In this document: piece by piece, positions 21,119-30,950 of the stretch
Layout: each line of letters starts with the position of its first letter
Position numbering within the stretch: position 1 is the first letter of the stretch
Program-made: the position numbers and the translations under genes
The notes under the pieces: generated by a model
The model's database searches: none
What the model saw: only the letters and a program-made list of their open reading frames with translations
What the model was told of the DNA's origin: nothing
Virus record (IMG/VR): IMGVR_UViG_3300032086_001355
Coordinates: 1-43,985 of that record
Direction: 5' to 3' (one strand)
Source: a virus
DNA length: 43,985 nt

Positions 21119-21143
21119 TTCACTTCTTTATGGAGCTATTATC

Positions 21144-21347
21144 ATGGCACTTCCAGTTGATACTGCTGTTGAAACAGCAATCGCTACCGTAGAGCAAGCA
21201 CTTGTCGATGACCTGACGGTCGTCGGCGCTCGTGAAGCTATTGGTGAGTGGAGGCGTGTCCTTCAGTTCATCGAGTCGCTTGGCGGCGCGGGTTACACTG
21301 CACTGACGCAGCGTGACTACGCATCTGATGACTTGTTCTCAGCCTAA
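21144..21347 (+). CDS. small protein between capsid and tail tube genes, 67 aa
   Basis: ATG at 21144 follows ATGGAGC. The protein is helical and acidic (TAVETAIATVEQALVDDLTV; EAIGEWRRVLQFIESLGG) and ends DDLFSA. It is enclosed between two terminators, so it is a separate transcription segment whose product level may be tuned apart from capsid and tail. Related phages have unnamed proteins here; function unknown. Confidence 0.75.
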   Translation: MALPVDTAVETAIATVEQALVDDLTVVGAREAIGEWRRVLQFIESLGGAGYTALTQRDYASDDLFSA

Positions 21348-21356
21348 ACTATCCCC

Positions 21357-21387
21357 GGAGCAGACCGCAATGTCTGCTCCATTTTTT
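21357..21387 (+). terminator. rho-independent terminator
   Basis: A perfect nine-pair stem GGAGCAGAC/GTCTGCTCC with loop CGCAAT is followed by ATTTTTT. It lies nine bases behind the stop of the 67-residue gene and before the tail tube genes. Confidence 0.9.
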
Positions 21388-21401
21388 CATAGGACACTGA
21401 T

Positions 21402-22010
21402 ATGACTACCCCAACAGTAGCACAAACGAAGCTCGATGCGGTCAACCTGATGCTCGCTTCGATTGGTCAGTCTCCCGTCAACACGCTCTCCGGCACCCTG
21501 CCTAAAGATGTCAACAAGGCTGTTGTTGCCTTGGACAGTGCGTTGCGTGAGGTGCTGACACAGGGTTGGAGCTTCAACTCTGACCGAGAATACGAGATGA
21601 CCCCGGACGGCACAGGCCGGATCGCGGTACCCTCGAACGCAGTACAGATAGACCCGTCATACGGGCAGGACTTCGTGCCACGGTACGACAGCAACGCCCC
21701 GGCAGGTATGTTCCTGTACGACAGGGAGAAGCAGAGCTTCAATGAGATCACAGGCGACGTGAAGGTCGACATCGTGTGGCTCTACGAGTTCGAGCAGATT
21801 CCCCAGCACGCACGCCAGTACGTTGCCACGAAGGCAGCCCGGAAGTTCCAGTCCGGTATCATGGCATCAGCTGTGCTACACCAATTCACCCGCGACGATG
21901 AGTCGGAGGCGTACTCTACCTTCAGGCGCACGGAGTCACGACAGAAGCGTTACAATCTGAACGCTAACTCTATCGCCCTTCATCGGCATCGCAATCCTAC
22001 CCGGAGATAA
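21402..22010 (+). CDS. tail tubular protein A (T7 gp11-like)
   Basis: 202 residues (T7 gp11 has 196). The N-terminus (KLDAVNLMLASIGQSPVNTL) and the ALREVLTQGWSFNSDREYE segment are characteristic of the adaptor or gatekeeper ring joining portal and nozzle. The C-terminus is basic. ATG at 21402 behind ATAGGACAC. The gp12-like gene follows after two bases, so both are co-translated. Confidence 0.95.
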   Translation: MTTPTVAQTKLDAVNLMLASIGQSPVNTLSGTLPKDVNKAVVALDSALREVLTQGWSFNSDREYEMTPDGTGRIAVPSNAVQIDPSYGQDFVPRYDSNAPAGMFLYDREKQSFNEITGDVKVDIVWLYEFEQIPQHARQYVATKAARKFQSGIMASAVLHQFTRDDESEAYSTFRRTESRQKRYNLNANSIALHRHRNPTRR

Positions 22011-22012
22011 TC

Positions 22013-24232
22013 ATGGCTGACGCTCTCGTCTCGCGGCACATACCCGCGCTTTACAATGGGGTATCCCAACAGAACCCCACCTTGCGCCAACCGTCGCAGG
22101 CCGAAGCTCAAGTCAACATGTATGGTACCGTTCAGGATGGGCTGCGTAAGCGTCCACCTTCTCAGCACCTTGCGCAGGTGACGACCGCCGACTGGAGTAC
22201 GGCGCACGTGCATACCATCAACCGCGACACGTCGGAACGGTACCTCGTGGTTGTCACAGACGGGGACCTCAAGGTCTTCGATGCTGACACTGGTGCCGAG
22301 AAGACGGTTGCCTTCCCTACGGGCAAGGGCTACCTGTCAATCGTCGGTGGTGGCAACGCTGAGGACTCCTTCGCGTTGGACTCTATCGCTGACTACTCGT
22401 TCATCACGAACAAGACGGTCGTCTGTGCAACCAAGACATCTCCGACCACAACCCCCACATTCTACAACAACTGGTACCAACCGGACACTTGGGGTCCGCG
22501 TCGAGCTGACCGTTACTACAACCCCAATGGGGCTGGTGCGCTCACTGGCACGGTCAACACATGGTCCGACCTACCGCACCCTGAAGATGCCGCACCGCCC
22601 AGCAATGGCGACCTGTACAAGGTTGTCGGCTACGACGAGGACAACTTCGGTGGCTACTACGTGCGCCGCTCAGGTGGCGTATGGGTCGAGACTTATGGTC
22701 CCGGTGCCAACCTGTCCTACGACGAGGACACCCTGCCGCACGCACTCGTACGCGAGAGTGACGGCACGTTCACCTTCACACCATTCAGCTACACGGCACG
22801 GCAATTTGGTGACGCGAACACAAACCCCCCGGCGACCTTCGACGGACGCACCATCAACGGTGTGTTCTACTGGAAGAACCGTCTGGGATTCATCACCGAC
22901 GAGAACGTGGTACTCAGCACAGCTGGTGACTACGGTAACTTCTGGCGTAACACCATGACCACACTGCTTGACAGTGACATCGTGGACGTTGCCCTCGCGA
23001 CCAACAAGGTTTCGATCCTGAAGTTTGCCATCCCGTTCAACGATACGATGATGCTGTTTGCGGACCAGAGCCAGTTCTCACTGAGCGTGCGTGACGTGCT
23101 TACACCCGTGTCTGTCTCCATTGATGAGGCTACCGGGTTCGAGATGGACGACACCGTCGCACCCGTACGAGTAGGCAGTGAGGTTTACTTTGTCTCGAAG
23201 GCTGGCTCTTGGTCCCGTATTCGCGAGTACTTCGTGAACGATCAGACTATGGCTACCGACGCGGCAGACATCACGGCTCACGTCCCCCGCTACGTCCCCA
23301 ACCAGATCATCAGCTTGGCTGGATCAGATGTTGAGGACGCACTGTTCTGCGTATCGCAGGCTACCGGGTACAAGAACCGCATCTATGTGTACAAGGTGTT
23401 CTGGTCTGGCGATCAGAAGGCTCAGTCGGCATGGAGCTACTGGGAACTTGACGCATCGGATGTGCTGCTCTCGGTCGACGTGATCGAGGACGAAGTATTT
23501 GCTTTGATTAAACGAAGTGACGCTACGTACCTTGAGAAGTTCGACCTCGATGTCAACGCTGAGACTCTCGCCCTTGGGTGGGACATTCTGCTGGACCGTC
23601 GTTATGAGGTACAGCCGGGTGACATGTCGTACTCGGTAGGTCTGAACGAGACAACGATCACACTGCCGTACGATCTTTCGGCTAACGTGCAGGGCAACTG
23701 GAAGGTTATCCTGACAGCTGGCACAGGTGATGTCGGTAAGCTGGTCGACCAGTCGGACTATACGTTCGAGGTCGTGGCTGGCAACAACGAGATCAGCGTG
23801 CCGGGTGACATCACAGGTGGCGCTCCCGTGGTGGGAGTAAACTACGAAGGCTACTACCAGTTGTCCGAGCAGTTCGTGTACACGTCCAGTGACGAAGCAG
23901 ACACAACCGGAAGGTTGAACTTGCGGACACTGACCGTGAACTACAAGGACTCAGGGTTCTTCCAAGTCGAGGTCTACCCATACGGGACAGACTTCACGGC
24001 TGACGTGGAGGACGTTGTTCCTGCTGCACTGGACGCATTCACTGGTCGTACGTTGGGCGAGGCACAGCTCGTATTGGGCGAAGCTGAGTTCGACACTGGT
24101 GTCTACCAGACGTACATCGACGGCAACAGTAGGGACGTTGTTATTGCACTTAAGAACCCGTCTCACCTTCAGTCGAAGTTCACCTCGGCAGAGTGGGAAG
24201 GGAAGTTCACAAAGAGAACGAGGAGTATTTAA
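22013..24232 (+). CDS. tail tubular protein B / nozzle (T7 gp12-like)
   Basis: 739 residues (T7 gp12 has 794). The N-terminus SRHIPALYNGVSQQNPTLRQ matches the family, as do RFGFIT-like segments (WKNRLGFITDENVVLS) and the many beta strands. It forms the six-fold nozzle at the distal tail. It ends in FTKRTRSI one base before the next ATG's region. ATG at 22013 behind CCGGAGA. Confidence 0.96.
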   Translation: MADALVSRHIPALYNGVSQQNPTLRQPSQAEAQVNMYGTVQDGLRKRPPSQHLAQVTTADWSTAHVHTINRDTSERYLVVVTDGDLKVFDADTGAEKTVAFPTGKGYLSIVGGGNAEDSFALDSIADYSFITNKTVVCATKTSPTTTPTFYNNWYQPDTWGPRRADRYYNPNGAGALTGTVNTWSDLPHPEDAAPPSNGDLYKVVGYDEDNFGGYYVRRSGGVWVETYGPGANLSYDEDTLPHALVRESDGTFTFTPFSYTARQFGDANTNPPATFDGRTINGVFYWKNRLGFITDENVVLSTAGDYGNFWRNTMTTLLDSDIVDVALATNKVSILKFAIPFNDTMMLFADQSQFSLSVRDVLTPVSVSIDEATGFEMDDTVAPVRVGSEVYFVSKAGSWSRIREYFVNDQTMATDAADITAHVPRYVPNQIISLAGSDVEDALFCVSQATGYKNRIYVYKVFWSGDQKAQSAWSYWELDASDVLLSVDVIEDEVFALIKRSDATYLEKFDLDVNAETLALGWDILLDRRYEVQPGDMSYSVGLNETTITLPYDLSANVQGNWKVILTAGTGDVGKLVDQSDYTFEVVAGNNEISVPGDITGGAPVVGVNYEGYYQLSEQFVYTSSDEADTTGRLNLRTLTVNYKDSGFFQVEVYPYGTDFTADVEDVVPAALDAFTGRTLGEAQLVLGEAEFDTGVYQTYIDGNSRDVVIALKNPSHLQSKFTSAEWEGKFTKRTRSI

Positions 24233-24233
24233 G

Positions 24234-24713
24234 ATGGAGAGATTCGAGATCAGGCCAGCATCACGGGTACACGCTACCCAGTTGGCACCTCGACTTCGTC
24301 CTTGTGACATCATGGAAATCCACAGGGCTTCGGGCCAAGAACCGCTCGAAGCTCTGTTGGAATCCCTGCGTGTCTCGGACGACGACATGTGCTGGACGGC
24401 ACTGTGGCAGGGACACCCTGTTGCAATGTTCGGCGCGAACGAACTGAACCCGGACGAACCGGGCGTAGCAGGCGGCATCTGGTTACTGGCCAGTGCTGGC
24501 ATCTACGAAAACAAACTCGACTTCATGCGGTGCTGCAAGAAATACCTTGCTGTCATGCACGAGAGGTACGAGTTCCTCACAAACTTTATTGATAAGGACA
24601 ACATTCCCACCCAGATGTGGCTACCTCGTCTCGGCTTTAAGCCCTGCCTTGAGGTTGCTGAGTTCGGGTATGGGAAGACCCCCTTCATTCAATACCTATC
24701 CAAAAGGAATTAG
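24234..24713 (+). CDS. internal virion protein gp13-like (DUF2833)
   Basis: 159 residues (T7 gp13 has 138). IRPASRVHATQLAPRLRPCD, EIHRASG, ALWQGHPVAMFG, GIWLLAS and FIDKDNIPTQMWLPRLGF follow the plan of gp13 proteins, which have an acetyltransferase-like shape. In T7 gp13 is needed for core assembly though not found in mature virions. ATG at 24234 lies one base behind the gp12-like stop, with GAGGAG upstream. Confidence 0.85.
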   Translation: MERFEIRPASRVHATQLAPRLRPCDIMEIHRASGQEPLEALLESLRVSDDDMCWTALWQGHPVAMFGANELNPDEPGVAGGIWLLASAGIYENKLDFMRCCKKYLAVMHERYEFLTNFIDKDNIPTQMWLPRLGFKPCLEVAEFGYGKTPFIQYLSKRN

Positions 24714-24716
24714 CCC

Positions 24717-25388
24717 ATGTGCGCTCCTCTACTCGCCGCCCTTCCCGCCTTTCTTGGCGGTACTGGTGCTGCCGCAGCTGGTGGTGCCGCAGCCGCAGGA
24801 ACTGTAGCTGCCGCTGGCACGACTGCCGCTGTCACCACAGGTATCACAGCGACTCAGGTGATGACTGCCCTGTCGTTGGTTGGTGCCGCAGCTTCGGTGT
24901 ACGGCCAGTCACAGACAGCCAAGGCTCAGGCCGAAGCTATCGGAGTACAGGCGAACAACGAGCGCAATGAAGCTAACGCCGCAGCCGAAGAAGAAATCGG
25001 TGAGCGCATCAAGGAGTCTCGCGAGAGACGTGCCCGTGCCCGCGTAGCAGCTGGTGAATCTGGTGCCCTTGGTGCCTCGTTCGCAGCATCCATCAACCAG
25101 TCCATTCAGGATCAGGGCATGGACGCAGCACTCGTAGCCAAGCAGGCTGCGTTCGCACAGCGTGGTATCGACGACCGAGCTAACACTGCACTCGCAGGCA
25201 TACGCTCACCGTCTGCCCTCGAAGCTGGCTTGCAGATCGCATCTGCTGGTGTCGAAGGATACCGGGCTGGTAAGGGTATCGACAAGCTCAGGACGGCAGA
25301 GACAAAGCGGATACCCCGTGACAACTCCATCCCCATAGGCTCGTCTACCACAGGCACGCTCCCCCAATACGGAACCGCTAACGCATAA
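24717..25388 (+). CDS. internal virion protein B (T7 gp14-like)
   Basis: 223 residues (T7 gp14 has 196). It starts MCAPLLAALPAFLGG, like the MCW start of T7 gp14, followed by Ala/Gly-rich hydrophobic stretches and then charged helices (ERNEANAAAEEEIGERIKE). gp14 is ejected and forms the outer-membrane part of the DNA-translocation channel. ATG at 24717 behind AAAAGGAA. Confidence 0.88.
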   Translation: MCAPLLAALPAFLGGTGAAAAGGAAAAGTVAAAGTTAAVTTGITATQVMTALSLVGAAASVYGQSQTAKAQAEAIGVQANNERNEANAAAEEEIGERIKESRERRARARVAAGESGALGASFAASINQSIQDQGMDAALVAKQAAFAQRGIDDRANTALAGIRSPSALEAGLQIASAGVEGYRAGKGIDKLRTAETKRIPRDNSIPIGSSTTGTLPQYGTANA

Positions 25389-25397
25389 GGAACCATC

Positions 25398-27059
25398 ATG
25401 GCTCGCGATTCAAGACAACGCAGTACCCGCAAGGACCAGCCCCTCAATGCTGGCCAGCGTCCGGTACAACTACGTGAGAGCCGTAGGTTCCTGACCTCAC
25501 AGGGCAACGATCAGGCCACACGCCAAGCTCGTGCCCTTCAGCAGGCGTTCGGCGTAGGTGCCGACCTCACGACTGAGATACTCAATCAGCGCAACGAGAA
25601 GGGCCGCTCAACGGCTGCCTTCGAGTCAGCTGCTGGTATGTCCCGTGACGCGGAGACTACCAACAAGGGCTACGCTGAGATGTGGGACGAGATCGAAGCC
25701 AAGAATGACCTCGCCCTGTTCGCCAAGGAGTTGCCTGAAGTTCTACGTGGCGCTGACTGGGAGAACCTTGGAGAGGATGAAGCTCAGGCTGTGATCGACG
25801 GTTACTACTCGGCACAGCTCAAGGGCATCAACCCTCAGTCTGTCTACGGACAGCAGGTATCCGAAGGTATCTTCGCACAGAACGCACAGCTGCTCGACAC
25901 GCACCGTAACTTCCAGTTGGAACGTGTACGGCAAGAGCAGAGGGTGATGATCTACAACGAAGCCAAGAACGGCTTAGAGATTGACGGTGTGGTCGACTAC
26001 GAGAAGATCGGTAAGCGTACCGGACTCGCGTTCGACGGTGCCGAGAAGGTCACGACCTACTGGGAGATGATCTTTGACCTCGCGATTGATGCGGGTGATG
26101 AGACGATCATCTCGAACGCACCCGAGCGGTTCCCTTCCGGCGACCCGACAGGTATCTCTGATCCCAACATGGCAGAGGACATCAACACTGCCATCTCCAA
26201 GGCACGTGCCGTCCGTGAAGGACGCGAGGCTGGCGTTGCTGCTGCCGCTAAGGCACAGCGAGAGGAACTGCGGAAGAACGGCAGGGCACACCTGACCGTC
26301 CAGCTACTCTCCGGCATCGACCCGACAGCCGACACGGTTGACCTCCTGCGCAACGGCATCATCCAAGCAGAGGATGCGACTGCCGCTGTCTCTGCGTGGC
26401 GTACAAGCCGCGACGATGCAGCACAGCATGGGTTCGACGCTCCCCGTGTCAACCAGCTCCAGACGCAGATCGCACTCAACCCCAGTCACCCTATGGTGTC
26501 CCCGCTGAACCTTCAGCAGGAGTGGGCCAAGGGCGCGTTCGGTCCTCCGCATTCCCCAGAAGCTAAGACGGCATACCGTCAGATGCTTGCTGACTTGGAA
26601 GGCTCGCAGGATCGCAAGCAACGGCTGGCCGCTGATCCACGCAAGAAGACGTGGGTCAACAGGTTCGATGAATCGTTCCCTGTCCCGTCCAACCAGTTCG
26701 GCTTCCCGGCTCCCGGCCCGCTGACTGAGCTACGCGCTGAGTACTCGGCCATGTTCGAGCTTGCCATACTGGAAGCAGGACCTGCCGACTACGCGAACGT
26801 CTACACCCAGTACGCCGAGATGTACAAGAAGGCTGAGGGTCTGACCAACGCGCAGGTGCAGTCACGCACGCCACAGGCTGTGTTCCGCAACGTACTGAAC
26901 GGTGCCTTTACGCCCGAGCAGGGTGCGGCTCACATGCGCCAGACTGGCATGACGGTGGAGCAGCTCATCAGCGCCAAGGCTGGCGGTGAACTTAAAGCTG
27001 AACCCGGCACACCAGAGTTTGAACAATACAGATTGCTGCTTGAGCAATTCGCTAATTAA
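25398..27059 (+). CDS. internal virion protein C (T7 gp15-like)
   Basis: 553 residues, clearly shorter than T7 gp15 (747). It is mostly helical with repeated short acidic helices, and has the VQLRESRRFLTSQ and LDTHRNFQLERVRQE segments expected of this family. It builds part of the core stack and, after ejection, the periplasmic part of the channel. ATG at 25398 follows TAAGGAACC. The identity rests partly on gene order between gp14- and gp16-like genes. Confidence 0.85.
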   Translation: MARDSRQRSTRKDQPLNAGQRPVQLRESRRFLTSQGNDQATRQARALQQAFGVGADLTTEILNQRNEKGRSTAAFESAAGMSRDAETTNKGYAEMWDEIEAKNDLALFAKELPEVLRGADWENLGEDEAQAVIDGYYSAQLKGINPQSVYGQQVSEGIFAQNAQLLDTHRNFQLERVRQEQRVMIYNEAKNGLEIDGVVDYEKIGKRTGLAFDGAEKVTTYWEMIFDLAIDAGDETIISNAPERFPSGDPTGISDPNMAEDINTAISKARAVREGREAGVAAAAKAQREELRKNGRAHLTVQLLSGIDPTADTVDLLRNGIIQAEDATAAVSAWRTSRDDAAQHGFDAPRVNQLQTQIALNPSHPMVSPLNLQQEWAKGAFGPPHSPEAKTAYRQMLADLEGSQDRKQRLAADPRKKTWVNRFDESFPVPSNQFGFPAPGPLTELRAEYSAMFELAILEAGPADYANVYTQYAEMYKKAEGLTNAQVQSRTPQAVFRNVLNGAFTPEQGAAHMRQTGMTVEQLISAKAGGELKAEPGTPEFEQYRLLLEQFAN

Positions 27060-27073
27060 CCCGAGGAATAGAC

Positions 27074-30000
27074 ATGTCTGATCCACTCACGAGAGAACAC
27101 GAGGCCGCCGAGGAAAGCATCCTTGAGCTGGAGCAACGTGCTATCGAGAAGCAGGCAGAGACAAGACGCAACGCACAAGATGAAATCTCCGTGATGGACC
27201 TTGAAGCGAAGCTCATGGATCAGACACCTCCTCCTCCCGACCTCGACCTTGAGGATGACGGGTGGGTCAACAACACGTGGGAAGTCACAGGCTCTGCCGT
27301 CGAACAGGCAGCCGAGCAGGTACTCCGTACAGCTGGCGACCTCACGTCGTTCGCTGAAGACTGGGGTGGTAAGATCGTCCTTGCTGATGATGACTTCATC
27401 AACGAAGAAGGCGAGACATCCGGCATCCCCATCCCGTTCACGACCAAGCGTCTGGACTGGATGAACAACGAGACATTCCAAGCTAAGGCAATTCAGTACG
27501 AGATCGCAACGGGCAAGCACCCGATGAACCTCTCGAACATTGACTTCCCTGACGTGGATCGTCCCGACTCGGCTATGGGTCAGATGACCTCCGGGTTCAT
27601 GCAGTGGGCCGTTGTGTTCGCCGCTACCCGCAAGGCTGGCATGGGCAACATCTCCGGCGCTATCGTGGCTGACTTCGCTGCGTTCGATCCTCACGAGGCA
27701 CGGCTGGCTGATCTGGCCCGCACGTGGGGCGAAGGCAACCCTGTCTTTGATAACGCATTCACGGAGTACATGTCCGCTGACCCGACCGACCCGGCACTCG
27801 AAGGTCGACTCAAGAACGCACTCGAAGGTGTCCTCATAGGTGGGGCCATCGAAGGTGCTGTCCGCTCCTTCAGGTGGCTGAGAAGCTACCGGGCGGCCAA
27901 GGCTGTCAGTGCTGAACGCAACCTTCAGGACGCGAAGGTACTCGAACCAGAGGCCGCACCCGTACCTGATTCAGGTGTGGATGAGACAGGCCGCGTTGTC
28001 GCCACTACGGTTGACGATGGATTCGAGACTACCGTGGCCAATCAGGCCAAGCTGGTCGACGACCTGACGAAGAACCTCGACGAGCGCAGGGCATCCGGTG
28101 CCGCTACGAAGACAGCTGAGAAGAAGCTGGGCGTAGAGACACGCCGCCTCGCCAAGCAACAGGCTGAACTGGAAGCTCGTGCTGCCAAGAAAGCTGAGGC
28201 TGACGCGGCTGCCAAGAAGACTGAGGTGGAAGACCAAGCTCGCGCTACCATCGAAGGCGAGAAGGTTGCCGAGACATTCCATGACGTTGCCCTCCGGCAG
28301 CTCAAGGCATCCCTCAACGCTGACCCTGCCAAGCTACGTGCAGTTCGTAACGCACTGGAGTCTGGCGACACACAGGGCGCTCAGGAGCTACTCGACTTCA
28401 ACCACACCACCGTCGATTGGGAAGGACTTGCCAAGCAGGTAGGTGAAGGTGAATCGGTAGACGAATTCGTGAAGATCATCAACTCGTTCTCGACAGTGTT
28501 CGAGCAGGAGATGAAGGACGCGAAGGGCTACCAGTCAGTAGCTGAGACTCTGGCACGTTCCGTTGGCACCACAGCTGACGACGTGCTGAAGCTGGGCCGT
28601 GACGTGAAGGGTGGTAAAGGACTGGCCGCACGTATGGCTGGTGCTGACACGATCCTCTATCAGTCGGTACAGGAACTCCGTCGACTGGCGGCGATTGCCA
28701 AGCACGGTTCTGAGAAGGAAATGATGGCATTGTTCCGTCAGATGGACCTGCACAGCACACTCCAAGCAACGATCCGTGGCTCGAAGGCAGAGATTGCCCG
28801 CGCTCTCCGGCAGATGCAACGAGTGTCCACAGCTCACATCGACGACTTCAAAGAGTTTGACGACCTGATGCGTGACGCTACCGGACTCGGCGGCGACCAA
28901 CGTAGGCACCTTGCACAGAAGATTGCCGACCTCAAGGACATGAACAAGATCAACCAGCTCACCCGTAAGACACGCTGGCAACGCGCACGTGACGTGTGGG
29001 TTGAGGTCTACATCAATGGCTTGCTGTCTGGTATCTCAACGCTGATGCTGAACAACGCATCGAACACCCTGAAGCTCATCGAAGGTATCACCGAGCGTTA
29101 CTTCGCCGCAGGACTGGGCGCTGTACGCAACGCTGGCCGACGCGCCCTCCGCAAGGAGTCTCTGGACCGCATCACATTCCGTGAGGCGAATGCGTACCTC
29201 TACGGCACCATGCAGGGACTTGACGCAGCACTCAGAATCCCGTTCGGGAAGCTGCTCAAAGGTGACTTCAAGGGCATCGAAGCAGAAGACTGGGGCGCTA
29301 CGTTCCGGGCTTTCGTGGATGAGAAACCAGTACTCGATACGCGCATGCGTGTGGATGCTGATACTCGCAAAGCTATATCAATGACAGACGATTCTACCCG
29401 GTCTATCGCTGACGCTGTCCGTACTCTGGACGCTTCTGGTGTGGACCTAAATGCCAAGGCTATCAACAGCTTGGGCAAACTTATTAGAATCCCCGGCAGG
29501 CTTATCCTCACATCGGATGAGTTCTTCAAGCAGATCACATACAACCAGCACCTCGCTTCCCGTGCCTACAAGGACGGTGATGCTATCGCCACGTCCCTCG
29601 GTAAGAAGGGCAAGAAGCGTGAAGCAATCATCGAGCGCACTCACAGGAACTACCGTGAGTTCCCGCCCGAGGACGTGAGGTTCGAGGCTATGGACCATGC
29701 CCGGTACCAGACGTTCCAGTCTGACCTGCCTAACGGTATTGCCCGCGACTTCGAGACGTTCATCAATCGTCATCCCATGATGAAGTTCGTCATTCCGTTC
29801 TATCGCACACCCGTGAACATCATCAAGCAGACGGTGTTCGAGCGTACCCCGTTGCCTTTCCTCAAGGCTCACAAGAGTGAGATTCTCCAACGGATCGCCA
29901 AGGGTGGACCTCAAGGTGACATCGCGTTAGCTCGCATGGCAACAGGCACAGCCTTCTTGGGTTGGTCTGCCAACATGGCACTGAGCGGAAAGATCACTGG

Positions 30001-30904
30001 TGGTGGCCTGTCTACTACCAACCTGCCCAACTCCGAAGCAATAGACGACATACCTCCGTACTCCTATCAGGGATCGGACGGTAGGTGGTACCAGTACAAC
30101 AGGCTCGAACCTATGGGCATGCTGCTGGGACTTGGCGCTGACTTGGCGCTTGCCGCTGAGTGGTGGGAAGGTGACGACGACGCTGACTTCTGGGAAGCTG
30201 CCTCTCTGGCGGCGACTGTTGTCACGACCAACGTCACTGACAAGACGTGGTTCAAAGGTGTAGCTGATCTGGTTGGCATGATCGAAGACCCGAAACGCTA
30301 TGGCCCACGATACCTGAATCGTCAGACCGCAACAATGATAACCCCGTTCAGCGCACTGCTGAGACGGATCAACACCGACCACGACGATCTCGCAAGAGAA
30401 GCGTGGACATGGATGGACAACTGGAAGGCATCGGTACCCGGATTCTCGGACGACCTGCCTGTACGATACGACATGCTCGGCCAACCCAAATACAAACGGG
30501 ACTACCTTGGGCCAGCATGGGCATCGCCAGTGGCAGCTGGTGTGGAACGAGATGACCCCGTTTACAAGGAGGTTGCTCGTCTTGCATTCGACTACCGTCC
30601 TCCTTCAAAGGACCTCTTTGGTGTCGGAGAGAACGTCGACAATGTCACGTACTCTGATGTCATGGGCCGGAAAGGCACCGTCCTCATCAACGGATCAACC
30701 CTGCATGAGCAGCTCGAAACTTCTATGAACTCCGGTTTGTACCTCGACATGCTCTCTGATACAGGCAAGGCCGACATGGTGAAGGGCATCATCTCAAGCT
30801 ACCTCCGGGCGGCCAAGATGGAATACCTGACCGACAACCCTGACTACTTCGACAACGTGAAGCAGCAGAAAGAAGCAGCTGCACGGCTGGTCCTGCAACC
30901 CTAA
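27074..30904 (+). CDS. internal virion protein D (T7 gp16-like), no transglycosylase domain
   Basis: 1276 residues (T7 gp16 has 1318), the largest gene. It is helical, with long Ala/Lys/Glu-rich coiled regions (residues 310-410) and a conserved central-to-C-terminal part (GLLSGISTLMLNNASNTLK; FVIPFYRTPVNIIKQT). Unlike T7 gp16, the N-terminus (MSDPLTREHEAAEESILELE) does not show the catalytic Glu and fold signature of a lytic transglycosylase. The cell-wall-opening enzyme must be elsewhere in the virion or absent. ATG at 27074 follows CGAGGAA. Confidence 0.92.
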   Translation: MSDPLTREHEAAEESILELEQRAIEKQAETRRNAQDEISVMDLEAKLMDQTPPPPDLDLEDDGWVNNTWEVTGSAVEQAAEQVLRTAGDLTSFAEDWGGKIVLADDDFINEEGETSGIPIPFTTKRLDWMNNETFQAKAIQYEIATGKHPMNLSNIDFPDVDRPDSAMGQMTSGFMQWAVVFAATRKAGMGNISGAIVADFAAFDPHEARLADLARTWGEGNPVFDNAFTEYMSADPTDPALEGRLKNALEGVLIGGAIEGAVRSFRWLRSYRAAKAVSAERNLQDAKVLEPEAAPVPDSGVDETGRVVATTVDDGFETTVANQAKLVDDLTKNLDERRASGAATKTAEKKLGVETRRLAKQQAELEARAAKKAEADAAAKKTEVEDQARATIEGEKVAETFHDVALRQLKASLNADPAKLRAVRNALESGDTQGAQELLDFNHTTVDWEGLAKQVGEGESVDEFVKIINSFSTVFEQEMKDAKGYQSVAETLARSVGTTADDVLKLGRDVKGGKGLAARMAGADTILYQSVQELRRLAAIAKHGSEKEMMALFRQMDLHSTLQATIRGSKAEIARALRQMQRVSTAHIDDFKEFDDLMRDATGLGGDQRRHLAQKIADLKDMNKINQLTRKTRWQRARDVWVEVYINGLLSGISTLMLNNASNTLKLIEGITERYFAAGLGAVRNAGRRALRKESLDRITFREANAYLYGTMQGLDAALRIPFGKLLKGDFKGIEAEDWGATFRAFVDEKPVLDTRMRVDADTRKAISMTDDSTRSIADAVRTLDASGVDLNAKAINSLGKLIRIPGRLILTSDEFFKQITYNQHLASRAYKDGDAIATSLGKKGKKREAIIERTHRNYREFPPEDVRFEAMDHARYQTFQSDLPNGIARDFETFINRHPMMKFVIPFYRTPVNIIKQTVFERTPLPFLKAHKSEILQRIAKGGPQGDIALARMATGTAFLGWSANMALSGKITGGGLSTTNLPNSEAIDDIPPYSYQGSDGRWYQYNRLEPMGMLLGLGADLALAAEWWEGDDDADFWEAASLAATVVTTNVTDKTWFKGVADLVGMIEDPKRYGPRYLNRQTATMITPFSALLRRINTDHDDLAREAWTWMDNWKASVPGFSDDLPVRYDMLGQPKYKRDYLGPAWASPVAAGVERDDPVYKEVARLAFDYRPPSKDLFGVGENVDNVTYSDVMGRKGTVLINGSTLHEQLETSMNSGLYLDMLSDTGKADMVKGIISSYLRAAKMEYLTDNPDYFDNVKQQKEAAARLVLQP

Positions 30905-30906
30905 CA

Positions 30907-30935
30907 GGTGCCCCTTCGGGGGCATCTCCCTTTTC
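30907..30935 (+). terminator. UUCG-loop terminator after the gp16-like gene
   Basis: The eight-pair stem GGTGCCCC/GGGGCATC (one G-T pair) with a TTCG loop is followed by TCCCTTTTCC. It begins three bases after the stop and separates core and fibre genes. Confidence 0.75.
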
Positions 30936-30950
30936 CTAATGGAGACGTAA

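Noticed and set aside
20133-21143. Frameshifted minor capsid protein (10B)
   Set aside because: No slippery heptamer with a long downstream frame; the terminator hairpin follows at once.
26964-26971. CTGATGAG on the minus strand within the gp15-like gene
   Set aside because: No GAAA or NUH partner and no stem I or III on that strand; a chance match in coding sequence.
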